Positions 41,778 through 51,396 of a stretch of DNA of 64,000 nucleotides are shown piece by piece (position 1 is the first letter of the stretch; the number at the start of each line of letters is the position of its first letter). The notes under the pieces are model-generated. The model did no database searches. It was not told where the DNA came from and saw only the letters and a list, made by a program, of their open reading frames with translations. The position numbers and the translations under genes are program-made. Source of the DNA: SHLQ01 sp964451305 (GTDB taxonomy: Bacteria; Actinomycetota; Acidimicrobiia; Acidimicrobiales; SHLQ01); the NCBI GenBank assembly GCA_964451305.1, contig CAYVHV010000018.1, forward strand, positions 1 to 64,000, read 5' to 3'.

Positions 41778-42467
41778 CTACCCGTTCAACGATTTGGCTT
41801 CGTCGAACAGCTCTTGGATCCGGTCGCGCAACAACTCGGTGTGCTCTTGCACCGCTCGACGACTGACGCGACCTTTGTCGTTCGGTTCCGGCGGAGCGAG
41901 CGGCTCGCCGATCACGAACGTGATCTTTCTCGGATACACGAACTTCGATCCGGTCGGCATCGCTGCCTCTGAACCCGCAACACCGATCGGGATAATCGGC
42001 ACCTGCTGACGGCCGGCGAGAAAGCTCGGGCCACTGTGCATGTTCTCTTCTTCGACGATCGGCCCGCTCTGACGGGTGCCCTCGGGGAACATCACGAGCG
42101 GCTCGTCGTTCGCGAGAATGTCCTCGGCGAGACGCAGCGCTGCACGGTCGGCCGATTCGCGCTCCACCGGGAACCCACCCATCGTGTCGAGGAACCAGGC
42201 CGCGGGTTTGCCCGCCTTCCACAGCGACTCCTTGCCCATGAACCGAATGGGGTCGCGCCGAATCACAGGCAGCAAGGGCGTGTCGAGGTTCGAACGATGG
42301 TTTGGGCTGAGGATGAATGCGCCATCTTCCGGCAGGTTCTCTCTCCCATGCACCTCGTAGCGGAACCAGATCTTGGCGAATGTCACGACGACGGCGCGAG
42401 CGACCATCCATGCAAGCCGTTGTGCCTGGGTCATTCCAGGTCGGTGCAGTATGGAATTTCCCGTCAT
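41778..42467 (-). CDS. plsC: 1-acyl-glycerol-3-phosphate acyltransferase
   Basis: A 229-residue PlsC-type acyltransferase. NHRSNLD is the NHx4D catalytic motif and FPEGTRQSG the substrate-binding one; IPIIPIGVAG is motif IV. An N-terminal hydrophobic stretch probably tethers it to the membrane. It would acylate lysophosphatidic acid. The start overlaps the aroA-cmk stop by four bases, so it is coupled to it. Confidence 0.92.
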   Translation of the reverse strand: MTGNSILHRPGMTQAQRLAWMVARAVVVTFAKIWFRYEVHGRENLPEDGAFILSPNHRSNLDTPLLPVIRRDPIRFMGKESLWKAGKPAAWFLDTMGGFPVERESADRAALRLAEDILANDEPLVMFPEGTRQSGPIVEEENMHSGPSFLAGRQQVPIIPIGVAGSEAAMPTGSKFVYPRKITFVIGEPLAPPEPNDKGRVSRRAVQEHTELLRDRIQELFDEAKSLNG

Positions 42468-44416
42468 GATCCTCCCTCGATCCAGATGTTCACCACCGCG
42501 TCGACAACTTCGTCGATAGTGAGCGAGGTCGAGTCGATCTGGGTTGCGCCCTCAGCGACCGTTAACGGGTCAGTTTCGCGCGTCATGTCGAGGTGGTCTC
42601 GCTCGGCGATCGCTGTGGCCATCGCTGCAATGTCGTCGTCACCAGTTTCCGCGGCGCGACGGCGCGCCCGCTCCTCCACCGAGGCATTCAGGTAGATCTT
42701 CAGCTCAGCATCGGGGAACACCGCAGTGCCGATATCTCGCCCTTCGATGACCGCTCCCCCGCGCACCGTCGCCCAATGCCGCTGGGCCTCGACGAGCACG
42801 ACGCGAACCTGCGGGTTTGCTGCAACCACCGATACTGCAGCGGTGACTTCCGGTTCGCGAATCGCAGTGGTGACATCCTCGCCGTTAACGAGCACTTTGG
42901 TCGGGCCGATGACGATCTCTGCATCGCGTGCGGCCTGGCCGACCCGGTCGAGTTCATCGAGGCCGACCCCGGCCTTCAGTACAGCGAACGTCACGGCTCG
43001 ATACATCGCTCCGGTGTCGAGGTGTGGGATTTGGAGCTGGGCTGCTAAGCGCTTCGCAATCGTCGACTTGCCGCTACCGGCTGGACCGTCGATGGCGAGC
43101 ACGCGTGGGCGTTGTCGCGCTGAGCTCCGCAACGTGTCGAGCATCGTCCAGTATCCGGGGAAGGTCTTGGCAACACATCCCGGGTCGTCGATCGTGATGG
43201 GCCCATCTGTCAGGCCAACCAAAGCAAAAGCCATGGCCATTCGGTGGTCTTCATAGGTCTGCACCACCGCGTTCTCGTGCAGTCCTCCGGTCACGGTGAA
43301 CCCGTCAGCATCGACCACGGCTGAAACGCCAACACGATTGAGCTCATCGACCGATCCCTGTACCCGGTCGGACTCTTTGGTCGAACGGATGAAACCAATG
43401 CCGGTGACCGATGATGTTCCCGACGCTCTAGCCGCCAGCGCAGCGAAGGTAGGAGCCGTATCGCTCATGTCGCCAAGATCGACCGTCAACGGGTCGAGCA
43501 TGCCGCTGCCCCGCACTTCGATCGATTCTTCGTCGACGAACACCGTTGCCCCCATTGGAGCGAGGACGCGTTCGGCGAACTGTGCGTCGCCTTGCAGCGA
43601 GGTAGATCCCAGCCCGAGGACACGCACTCGCCCGCCGACGATGGCAGCTGCTGCGAGTGGATACGACGCTGTCGATGCGTCGGGTTCGACGTGGTACTCA
43701 ACCGCCGAATAGCCGGTCGCTTCGACGCTGATGACATGACCGGCATCGTTCTGCAGAGTCGTTACCAATGCGCCAAAAGAGGCCATCACGGCGATGGTCA
43801 TCTCGATGTAGGGCATTGAAACCGCAGCGCCGGTCAGCGTGAGCGTGAGCCCATTTGGGAACAGTGGCGCGGCGAGCAAGAGCGCGGAGATGAACTGGCT
43901 GGAAACGCTGGCGTCGATGGCCACCGAGTCCTCCGTGACCGGGGAGCTGATCGAGATCGGAAGCGTGTTGGAATCGACGTCGGCTCCGAGGTCGCGAAGC
44001 GCATCCGCGAGCGTTCCCATCGGGCGTGCCCGCATCTGTTCGTGACCGGTCAGGGTGCCGCTCCCGACCAGCGCAAGGACCGGCAACAAGAAACGCGCAC
44101 TGGTGCCCGACATGTTTGCATCGAGCGGTTCGATGGGTGCCCAAAAGTCGCCGCCACGGCCGTGAACAGTGACCGTCGTCTGGTCGTCGGCGATCACGCT
44201 TTCGACGCCGATCAGCTCGAGGGCGCTGATCATTGCTCGGGTGTCGTCGGAAAGACCAACGCCGGTCAGCGTCGTCGTCCCAGCGGCCAGAGCGGCGGTG
44301 ATAAGGGCCCGGTTCGTGATGCTCTTCGACCCGGGAAGGGTGATATCGGCGTCGAGCGTCCCGATGATCGGCTCGACCACCACGACATTCGACCCGTCCG
44401 GTGCAACGATGCTCAT
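42464..44416 (-). CDS. EPSP synthase fused to cytidylate kinase
   Basis: A 650-residue fusion. Residues 1-425 are AroA: LPGSKSITNRALI, DANMSGTSARF, DMSDTAPT, GIGFIRSTKESDR and YEDHRMAMAFALVG. Residues about 437-650 are Cmk: VLAIDGPAGSGKST (P-loop), LDTGAMYRAVT, IEGRDIGTAVFPDA and ARRRAAE. The first makes EPSP from shikimate-3-phosphate and PEP; the second phosphorylates CMP and dCMP. In many genomes aroA and cmk are adjacent; here they are one chain with a linker of about 10 residues. It is coupled to tyrA upstream by a four-base overlap. Confidence 0.95.
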   Translation of the reverse strand: MSIVAPDGSNVVVVEPIIGTLDADITLPGSKSITNRALITAALAAGTTTLTGVGLSDDTRAMISALELIGVESVIADDQTTVTVHGRGGDFWAPIEPLDANMSGTSARFLLPVLALVGSGTLTGHEQMRARPMGTLADALRDLGADVDSNTLPISISSPVTEDSVAIDASVSSQFISALLLAAPLFPNGLTLTLTGAAVSMPYIEMTIAVMASFGALVTTLQNDAGHVISVEATGYSAVEYHVEPDASTASYPLAAAAIVGGRVRVLGLGSTSLQGDAQFAERVLAPMGATVFVDEESIEVRGSGMLDPLTVDLGDMSDTAPTFAALAARASGTSSVTGIGFIRSTKESDRVQGSVDELNRVGVSAVVDADGFTVTGGLHENAVVQTYEDHRMAMAFALVGLTDGPITIDDPGCVAKTFPGYWTMLDTLRSSARQRPRVLAIDGPAGSGKSTIAKRLAAQLQIPHLDTGAMYRAVTFAVLKAGVGLDELDRVGQAARDAEIVIGPTKVLVNGEDVTTAIREPEVTAAVSVVAANPQVRVVLVEAQRHWATVRGGAVIEGRDIGTAVFPDAELKIYLNASVEERARRRAAETGDDDIAAMATAIAERDHLDMTRETDPLTVAEGATQIDSTSLTIDEVVDAVVNIWIEGGS

Positions 44417-45477
44417 GACAGGGGCCTCACCGACGGGCGATATCCATGCTCGTGCAGCCCGGCGCTCAGGACCTCGGCCATGTCTACTCCTACGAGCAAC
44501 ACGACAACGCCGGTAGGGCCTTCAGCGCTGTGGGCAATCTCCATGTCGAAGATGTTGACATCGAGCTCAGCAGCCAGGCTGGTGATCGCCGCCAGTTGGC
44601 CGCTTTCGTCCTTGACACGAACGCGAAGCTCGGCCAAGCCAGATGGCAAGGTGGCACTCGCAGGAAGGTTGATCCGGGCATCTCGCGCCGTCTGAAGCGA
44701 GGATTCGATTCCCCCGGTATCGCCTTCCACGACAGCGTTACGAAGCCCTTCGAGCCGTGCGATCACCTCGTCTAACGCTTCGGTAATGGCTTCGCCATTC
44801 TGAACACAGATCGGCGGCCAGATCGCGGGCGAGCCCGCAGCGATTCGAGTCATGTCGCGAAACCCACCAGCGGCCAAGCGAAGCATCGCCGCATGTTCGT
44901 CAGAGCGAGTCGCCGCCACGTTCATTAACGCAGCCGCCGTGAGGTGTGGAACATGGGAAACGGTAGCGACCATGCGATCATGGGCCGCCGGAGTGAGCGT
45001 CAGTGGATCGGCGCCGAGCGCCGTCACGAAGTCATGCATGGCAGCAAAGGTCTCATCGGAGGTATTCGGCGTTGGGCATACCACCCAGGCAGCCCCTCGA
45101 AACAGCTCGGCTCGCGCCCCATCGAGACCGGTCTGCTCTGAACCTGCCATCGGATGCGACGGGACGAATCGAGCGTCGTCGATCGCTTCAGCGATCGGAC
45201 CCTTCACGCTTCCGGTATCGGTGACCCACCCCGAGGTCTCCCGCAGGGCGTGTTCCACACCATCGATGATGGCGTCTACCGGCGTTGCGATCACGGTCAG
45301 CTCCGCATCTGCCGACAACCCAGCGTGCGCAATGACCCCTTCGGCAATGGCTCGTTCGACCGTCGACGGGTCACGGTCGACCCCGCCGACGGTAAAGCCC
45401 ATATGGGTGAGGGCGTGTGCGACGCTGCCGCCGATCAAGCCGAGACCAACAACGCCTGCGGAGCGCGAATCAGACAT
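44413..45477 (-). CDS. tyrA: Prephenate dehydrogenase with ACT domain
   Basis: A 354-residue TyrA. GVVGLGLIGGSVAHAL is the NAD(P) loop; TDTGSVKGPI, PSHPMAGSEQTGLDGA and ATVSHVPHLTAAAL are the substrate motifs. The C-terminal 80 residues (ELRVRVKDESGQLAAITSLA) form an ACT domain, which suggests feedback control by an amino acid. It makes 4-hydroxyphenylpyruvate. It belongs to the minus-strand block from scpA to plsC. Confidence 0.95.
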   Translation of the reverse strand: MSDSRSAGVVGLGLIGGSVAHALTHMGFTVGGVDRDPSTVERAIAEGVIAHAGLSADAELTVIATPVDAIIDGVEHALRETSGWVTDTGSVKGPIAEAIDDARFVPSHPMAGSEQTGLDGARAELFRGAAWVVCPTPNTSDETFAAMHDFVTALGADPLTLTPAAHDRMVATVSHVPHLTAAALMNVAATRSDEHAAMLRLAAGGFRDMTRIAAGSPAIWPPICVQNGEAITEALDEVIARLEGLRNAVVEGDTGGIESSLQTARDARINLPASATLPSGLAELRVRVKDESGQLAAITSLAAELDVNIFDMEIAHSAEGPTGVVVLLVGVDMAEVLSAGLHEHGYRPSVRPLS

Positions 45478-45490
45478 AGTTCTTCGAAGC

Positions 45491-46216
45491 CTATTCGGTT
45501 GCGCTCGCCGCCACGTCGGCTTCGATCGAACGGACTTCTTCGCCCGTCAGATCGCGCCACTCTCCCGGCTTCAACGACGGATCGCTCAGAGAACCAATGC
45601 GAGAACGAACGAGACGCGTGACATCGTGGCCGACGGCGGCGCACATACGGCGCACCTGTCGATTCCGTCCCTCGTGAATCACGATCTTGAGCAGGCCAGG
45701 CGAGAGCTCTGAGACCTTCGCCGGTGACGTGACCCCGTCTTCGAGCTCGATCCCTTCGCGCAGCTTCCGCAACGTTCCACGACTTACCGATCCACCGTGG
45801 ACGCTGACGAGGTATTCCTTTTCCACACCGTACGACGGGTGGGTGAGCCGCTGGGTCAGCCCACCGTCGTTGGTCAGCAAGATTAACCCTTCGCTATCAG
45901 CGTCGAGCCGACCGATTGGATAGAGACGCTCGTCGGCATCGACAAGATCGACCACGGTCGTCCGATCGTGGGGATCGGATGCGCTCGAAATGACATCCTT
46001 AGGTTTGTTCAGCAGCACCGTCCGACGCGTGGGATCGATCGACACGACCGCACCGTCAACCCGCAGCTCGTCGACACTCGGATCGACCTTGTCGCCGAGG
46101 GTCGCGACGACGCCATTGATCAAAATGCGTCCGTCTTCGATCATCTCTTCGCACACTCGGCGGCTCGCAACGCCGGCCGCTGCGAGCGCCTTCTGCGCCC
46201 GCTGAACTTCGGTCAC
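45491..46216 (-). CDS. rluB: 23S rRNA pseudouridine synthase RluB-like
   Basis: A 241-residue RsuA-family enzyme. An S4 domain (about 4-60) precedes the catalytic domain with GRLDADSEGLILLTNDG (catalytic Asp) and HEGRNRQVRRM. It would modify position 2605 (E. coli numbering) of 23S rRNA. Its start overlaps the scpB stop by four bases. Confidence 0.93.
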   Translation of the reverse strand: MTEVQRAQKALAAAGVASRRVCEEMIEDGRILINGVVATLGDKVDPSVDELRVDGAVVSIDPTRRTVLLNKPKDVISSASDPHDRTTVVDLVDADERLYPIGRLDADSEGLILLTNDGGLTQRLTHPSYGVEKEYLVSVHGGSVSRGTLRKLREGIELEDGVTSPAKVSELSPGLLKIVIHEGRNRQVRRMCAAVGHDVTRLVRSRIGSLSDPSLKPGEWRDLTGEEVRSIEADVAASATE

Positions 46217-46983
46217 TCCTCGTCCCGAGCCGCCATCGCGGCATCGGTGAGGTCGAGCACGACAGTGTCTTGAGCGTCTTCTTCGTCTGCGCTGATCTCC
46301 AATGGCTCACCGGCATCTGTAATCGCAGCATCCGCTGTCACCGCAGCCGGTTCAGGGTCTTCGAAACGCAAGCCATGTTCGAGGGCTTCGACCACGTCAG
46401 GAGCGGGCACAAAGTCGCCGAGCTCAGGAAGATCCAGAATCGAGTTGATGTTCATGCGCTCAAGAAAAAGTGATGTTGTTCCGTACAACACGGCCTGGCC
46501 AGGCCCAGGATCTCGAGATACCTCAGCGATGTAGCCACGATGGTTCAAGGTCCGCATCACCGCGTCGACCGACACACCGCGAATAGCGGCGACCTGCGCT
46601 CGTGAAATCGGTTGCTTATACGCAACGATCGCGAGGGTTTCCAGTGCTGCTGCCGACAGCCGAGTGGCTTGGCCTTCGAGCACGAAACGCTCCACATACG
46701 CAGCCTGCGCGGGGTGACTCTGATAGCGGTAGCCGCCAGCGACACGGGCCAGGATAAAGCCCCGACCTTGCGCACGGTACGCCTCATCGAGCGCAGCACA
46801 AGTGGCCTCAACAGCGTCGACACTCGCTTCGACCAACTGGGCCAACAACCGAGGTTCGATCGGGCGTTCGGCCACCATTAGTACCGCCTCGATCGCAGCG
46901 GTCAGCTCCTCGGGCAACTCCGGGCTATCGGAGATGACATGGGTGGTCGTCGTTGTCGATTCGTCTTCTAGTTCTGTGTCCAC
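46213..46983 (-). CDS. scpB: Segregation and condensation protein ScpB
   Basis: A 256-residue ScpB with the two winged-helix domains: LTAAIEAVLMVAERPIEPRLLAQLV and ALETLAIVAYKQPISRAQVAAIRGV. YGTTSLFLERMNI is the end of the second. The acidic N-terminal 25 and the C-terminal 65 residues are variable. With ScpA it forms the kleisin part of the SMC complex. The gene directly follows scpA with no spacer. Confidence 0.95.
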   Translation of the reverse strand: MDTELEDESTTTTTHVISDSPELPEELTAAIEAVLMVAERPIEPRLLAQLVEASVDAVEATCAALDEAYRAQGRGFILARVAGGYRYQSHPAQAAYVERFVLEGQATRLSAAALETLAIVAYKQPISRAQVAAIRGVSVDAVMRTLNHRGYIAEVSRDPGPGQAVLYGTTSLFLERMNINSILDLPELGDFVPAPDVVEALEHGLRFEDPEPAAVTADAAITDAGEPLEISADEEDAQDTVVLDLTDAAMAARDEE

Positions 46984-47763
46984 TTATCCGTCGTATCTGT
47001 CGATTGCGAGCGCACTCCGCGCGTCGGCGGCATCGCCACCGATCCACTCGAGTTGAATATTTCCGAACGCTTCGGCCTGGCGAATGTCGACCAATCCCTG
47101 TTTGAAGAGTTCGAGGACCGCGAGGAACCGCACGACAACCTCTAGCCGGTCGACGAGTCCAGAGGTCAGACTGCGGAAGCTCACCCTGCCAGCGCCGGGA
47201 AGCTCGTCGAGAAACTCCATCACTGCATCGGAGACCGACGCGGTTACCGCACTCACGTGATAGAGGTCGAGCACAGGCTCTGGCTTTGGAGTGAGTCCCC
47301 GGATCGCCGCGTCCCGTAGATCGAGAATGTCCAGCCCCTCGAGCATGTCGGGCGCGACCCCAAGAAATTCGTCTTCCATTCCAGCGACACGCGGATACGT
47401 GCGGCGTCCGGCATCATGAAGCTGACGAAGCACGCGAGACGCATCTTTGAAGGTCTTGCACTCCACCAGTCGAGCGAGCAAAAGATCTCGTTCCTCGAAG
47501 AGGGCAAGCTCATCATCGAGGTCGAACGAATCGTCGTCGGGGAGGAGCCGTCTCGCCTTGAGTTCGACGAGCGTCGCTGCAATCAGCAGGAACTCGGTAG
47601 CGATCTCGAGATCGAGCGTCTCCATCTTTTCGAGCTCAGCGAGGTACGCGTCGACGATGGTCGCCAAAGAAATCTCATACAGCTCAACCTCTTCAGCGAG
47701 GATCAGATGCAGGAGAAGATCAAAGGGTCCGTTATAGACCTGAGTTTCCACCTCGAATGCCAC
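46984..47763 (-). CDS. scpA: Segregation and condensation protein ScpA
   Basis: A 259-residue kleisin. YNGPFDLLLHLILAEEVELYEISLATI is the N-terminal SMC-neck motif; ATEFLLIAATLVELKARRLLP and the final VVRFLAVLELFKQGLVDIRQAEAFGNIQLE complete it. It links SMC heads and ScpB. It is the first gene of the minus-strand block and likely carries the promoter in the 62 bp shared with the photolyase. Confidence 0.96.
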   Translation of the reverse strand: MAFEVETQVYNGPFDLLLHLILAEEVELYEISLATIVDAYLAELEKMETLDLEIATEFLLIAATLVELKARRLLPDDDSFDLDDELALFEERDLLLARLVECKTFKDASRVLRQLHDAGRRTYPRVAGMEDEFLGVAPDMLEGLDILDLRDAAIRGLTPKPEPVLDLYHVSAVTASVSDAVMEFLDELPGAGRVSFRSLTSGLVDRLEVVVRFLAVLELFKQGLVDIRQAEAFGNIQLEWIGGDAADARSALAIDRYDG

Positions 47764-47825
47764 GGCGGTGATCGTATCTCCGCTGAGGCCGATACTCCAT
47801 CTCCGGGGCTTCTAGTCTCGACGAT

Positions 47826-49196
47826 GTGTCTTCACTAGCGGTCGCCTGGTTCCGAAACGATCTTCGTTTGGAGATGAATCCAGCGTGGTCGACCGCCACC
47901 GCTGCGGCAGATACCGTCATTCCCGTCGTGTGCATCGACCCTGCGCTGCTGTCCTCGGTGGGGCATTTCCGACGAAACCTCTACCTCGCGAACGTCGCTG
48001 CCCTCGACGCCGAGCTGCGGTCGCTCGGCGGTGAACTCTCCGTGCTGGTGGGCAACCCCAAGGAAAAGATCGGCGAGATCATTGCGCTGACCGGCGCGGA
48101 GTCATTGCATTTCAACAGGGCGGCGAGCCAATTCGGGCGCAGTCGCGACAATGCGATCACCCGACAGCTGCCCTCGACCGAGCTCGTCACCCACTGGGGC
48201 ACGCTCCTGACCGAGCCAGGGACCGTGCTCACCGGCAAAGGCACCTTGTCCAAGGTCTTCACACCGTTTTGGAAACAGTGGATCAAGGCCGCGCTCCCGG
48301 AGCTCCCGACGGGCGGTTCAGCGGATCTGACCGTGGCACCGAGCACGATTCGCGACGAGCTACCCAAGTTCGACGACCCGGTGATCCAACCCGGCACCGC
48401 TGGCGCTCACAACGCTCTAGACCGCTGGCTTTCTTCGGTCGACGACTATCTCGAAACGCGCGACATCCCCTCGGTCGAGGGCACATCTCAGCTGTCAGGG
48501 CACCTGCGCTTCGGGACGATTGCGCCCCGCACGCTGCTCGACATCGTCGGCACGAGCACGCCGGGCCGCGAAGGGTTCGTTCGCCAACTCGCATGGCGAG
48601 ATTGGTATGCGCACATGCTGCTCCAGGCCCCCGACATGATCGACCGTGCGGTCAAAGAGCAATACGAAGCCGTGAAATGGCTCGATGATCCCGAAGGTCT
48701 CGCTGCCTGGCAGCACGGGCGCACCGGGTATCCAATCGTCGACGCTGGCATGCGCCAGTTGGCCGCTACTGGTTGGATGCACAACCGAGTCCGCATGATC
48801 GCCGGATCGTTCCTCGTCAAACACCTCCTTATCGATTGGCGTGAAGGCGAGCGATGGTTCCGGCACCTCCTCATCGATGCTGAACCGTCTCAGAATGCCG
48901 GGAACTGGCAGTGGGTTGCCGGCACCGGAACCGATGCAGCGCCGTACTTCCGGGTCTTCAACCCGATTGCACAAAGCGAGAAGTTTGATTCGTCAGGTGC
49001 CTACATCAAGCACTGGGTGCCCGAGCTCTCCGACGTGCCCAGCGCCATAATCCATGCGCCGTGGCAAGCTGCACCACTCGACCTGGCCGCCAACGGCGTG
49101 GTTCTGGGCGACACCTACCCTCACCCAATCGTCGAACATCGCTTCGCGAGAGAACGAGTCCTCAACGCCTATAAGACCGCCTTGGGCAAAGACTGA
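47826..49196 (+). CDS. phr: Deoxyribodipyrimidine photolyase
   Basis: A 456-residue CPD photolyase/cryptochrome from GTG at 47826. WFRNDLRL opens the antenna-binding domain. The FAD domain carries FGRSRDN, then WRDWYAHML, TGYPIVDAGMRQL, GWMHNRVRM and the Trp-rich NWQWVAGTGTDAAPYFRVFNP. It would repair cyclobutane pyrimidine dimers using light. The antenna chromophore cannot be read. It stands alone, divergent from scpA. Confidence 0.94.
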   Translation: MSSLAVAWFRNDLRLEMNPAWSTATAAADTVIPVVCIDPALLSSVGHFRRNLYLANVAALDAELRSLGGELSVLVGNPKEKIGEIIALTGAESLHFNRAASQFGRSRDNAITRQLPSTELVTHWGTLLTEPGTVLTGKGTLSKVFTPFWKQWIKAALPELPTGGSADLTVAPSTIRDELPKFDDPVIQPGTAGAHNALDRWLSSVDDYLETRDIPSVEGTSQLSGHLRFGTIAPRTLLDIVGTSTPGREGFVRQLAWRDWYAHMLLQAPDMIDRAVKEQYEAVKWLDDPEGLAAWQHGRTGYPIVDAGMRQLAATGWMHNRVRMIAGSFLVKHLLIDWREGERWFRHLLIDAEPSQNAGNWQWVAGTGTDAAPYFRVFNPIAQSEKFDSSGAYIKHWVPELSDVPSAIIHAPWQAAPLDLAANGVVLGDTYPHPIVEHRFARERVLNAYKTALGKD

Positions 49197-49200
49197 GCGA

Positions 49201-51396
49201 TCAGACCTTTTCGAGAAGCGGACGCGGGTCGATGCGAGCCTTGACGTTCTGACCGAAGCTTCTGGTGTCTCCGAGTTGGCGATCGAACGAATCGACCTCA
49301 CGCCATACGTTGTCCGCCGTCGCCTCATCGGGCTGACGATCCGAGTAGATAGTCGTCGTTACATACGGAGCGAGCGCGCTCAGCGAAGACGACGCATGCA
49401 CACCAAGCTCCCGACGCGATGTCGAGACGATCTCCTTGACCGTCATGTCCGGGCGAATCTCCACGCCGGCCTCGAGCAATCGGTCCTTCGACTCCTGCCA
49501 ACCCGCAAGCACACGATCGGTTGGGTCGATCAAGTTCTCCCGGTGCCTGCGACGGATCAGCTTCGCCAACACGATGAGCAGAATCAGCAGGATTGGGAAG
49601 ACCAAGAGGAACGTTCCCGACACGATGAGCACCCGGATCGTCGGGCTCACGGCCTCTTCTGGATCCTCGAGATTGTCGTCCTCGGTGGGATCGGCTTCCT
49701 GAGGCGTTGGTCCCGACGGCGCAGGCTGGCCTTCAGGAATCTGTGTCGCGTTGTCGTCGGTAGCTCCCGCTTCGCCACTCACGACCGGCACGGGATCGAA
49801 CGGCACCCATCCAATGCCCTCGAAGCGAACCTCTGGCCATGCGTCGTACTGCTCGGTCGTGACGGTATCGAGGAACACCTCGGTCGAGTCTTCGTTGACC
49901 TGAGTAATGCGGTACCCGACCGCGATTCGAGTCGGGATTCCTTGTTGTCGCGCTGCGAGCGCAAACGCCGTCACGAACTGATCTCGGTAGCCTTCGTCAT
50001 CGATCAAGAACTCGTTGATCCGACCGAGTGCTGTTCCCGACGCCGCTTCGTTCACGAGCGTCCGTTCTTCTCGAAGGAACGCTTCGAGCGAGAGCAACTG
50101 CTGGTACGTGTTCGCTCCATCGACCTGCGTGGTCAGTGTTGTAATCGGCGAATCACCGGGAATATCGATCCCCGTGTTCGTATAGCGCAGGTCTGAAAGG
50201 TCGACGGTTGCGGCCTCGAGCTCTTCGGTCGTTGGCGCAATGACGTTCGACAAGACGCTGTAGTTGACGACCTCGCCCCCACTGAGGTCGAGGAACGTAC
50301 CCGAGACCTCGTCGAACCAAATGTCGTCACCTTGCAGGTTCGTGACGTTTCCACCGGCGGGAAGCCACGGCGACTCCGCTTCGAGCAACTCATAGTTCTG
50401 TCGGACTTCGATCGACTGGAATGGAGTTTCGATTCCCGAAATGTCTGCCGACGTTGCACTGTAGGTCGCGTCGGTCGACCACGTGACGCCGTCGTAGTTC
50501 TCGAGAGCGACGAGGGTGACCCGGTCGAAGAACTCCGCTGCCGGGGCTGCTGGCAGGTCGAGCGTAAAGGCGGGAACGGCCGCTTCGCGCTGAGCTTTCA
50601 TAATGGCGAGCGGGTTCGTTGCCGTGGACGTCACCTCTTCGGCTTGACGCAGCTGACGAGGATCGAACGGCTCTTCGTTTCCGAATGGAAATACCGTAGC
50701 GATGAGCGGGACGACGAGGGCGAGCACGAGTAATACCGGCGCTCCAGCCGCCAACCGCTCGCTCAACAAACGCTCCCCGATGAACTCGGTGACTCGCTCG
50801 TCGCTCGATTGTCCAAGCTTGGATTGTGGAATTGCCCGGACGAGCGACACGAGGAGCGCCGCAGCGACCAACCCCGCGATAAACACATACGACGCCACAC
50901 CAGTGGGGGCAGCGAGGGGCAGCGACAGCGCCGCGAAGGTGACGCCGGGGACGATGACCCCTGCGGTGCCTTCGGGACGTCCAAGGGCGCTTCCGGTCAC
51001 TGCGCCGGCAAGCCATGCGAGGGTGGTGGCAAACCCGATTGGTTCCGGCGTGGAAGTCTCGATCGGAAGGGTCGCCGCAAGCGCATTACGCCAGCCGTCG
51101 AGTGTGGAACCAACGAGTGCGTCGAGGAGCTGCTCTGAGGTACCGAAGTTCGTGCCTGGGAGCAGCACCGTGAGCCCGAGAAAGAGCAATCCCAGGACGA
51201 GGAGCACTGCGCCGCGGACAACCCGATTGAGCGACGTTCGTGTGAGCAAGAGCGCGAGCAGACCCGAAACGAGCGTCCCGGCAACGATAGGAATAATCCA
51301 ACCCGGTCCTTCAAACACACGGCTGTAGAACAGTGAAGAGACGACGAGCAACAACCCAGCAGCACTGGCCTGTCCGAGAAGAACCTGTTGTTTCAT
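49201..51396 (-). CDS. Transglutaminase-like membrane protein (TgpA type), catalytic residues replaced
   Basis: From the ATG at 51396, overlapping the DUF58 stop by four bases, the protein has 731 residues. The N-terminal 240 contain about six to seven membrane helices; a large outer region follows with the transglutaminase fold (about 440-540), and one more helix comes near 600. The usual catalytic Cys of GxCxxF is Arg471 (EGYRDQF), and the usual His of HAWxEV is Asp518 (YDAWPEV); the Asp in WVPFDPVP remains. So the fold is present but it should not be a cysteine transglutaminase. The tail beyond the last helix is cytoplasmic. A longer start at 51420 would overlap DUF58. Confidence 0.88.
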   Translation of the reverse strand: MKQQVLLGQASAAGLLLVVSSLFYSRVFEGPGWIIPIVAGTLVSGLLALLLTRTSLNRVVRGAVLLVLGLLFLGLTVLLPGTNFGTSEQLLDALVGSTLDGWRNALAATLPIETSTPEPIGFATTLAWLAGAVTGSALGRPEGTAGVIVPGVTFAALSLPLAAPTGVASYVFIAGLVAAALLVSLVRAIPQSKLGQSSDERVTEFIGERLLSERLAAGAPVLLVLALVVPLIATVFPFGNEEPFDPRQLRQAEEVTSTATNPLAIMKAQREAAVPAFTLDLPAAPAAEFFDRVTLVALENYDGVTWSTDATYSATSADISGIETPFQSIEVRQNYELLEAESPWLPAGGNVTNLQGDDIWFDEVSGTFLDLSGGEVVNYSVLSNVIAPTTEELEAATVDLSDLRYTNTGIDIPGDSPITTLTTQVDGANTYQQLLSLEAFLREERTLVNEAASGTALGRINEFLIDDEGYRDQFVTAFALAARQQGIPTRIAVGYRITQVNEDSTEVFLDTVTTEQYDAWPEVRFEGIGWVPFDPVPVVSGEAGATDDNATQIPEGQPAPSGPTPQEADPTEDDNLEDPEEAVSPTIRVLIVSGTFLLVFPILLILLIVLAKLIRRRHRENLIDPTDRVLAGWQESKDRLLEAGVEIRPDMTVKEIVSTSRRELGVHASSSLSALAPYVTTTIYSDRQPDEATADNVWREVDSFDRQLGDTRSFGQNVKARIDPRPLLEKV

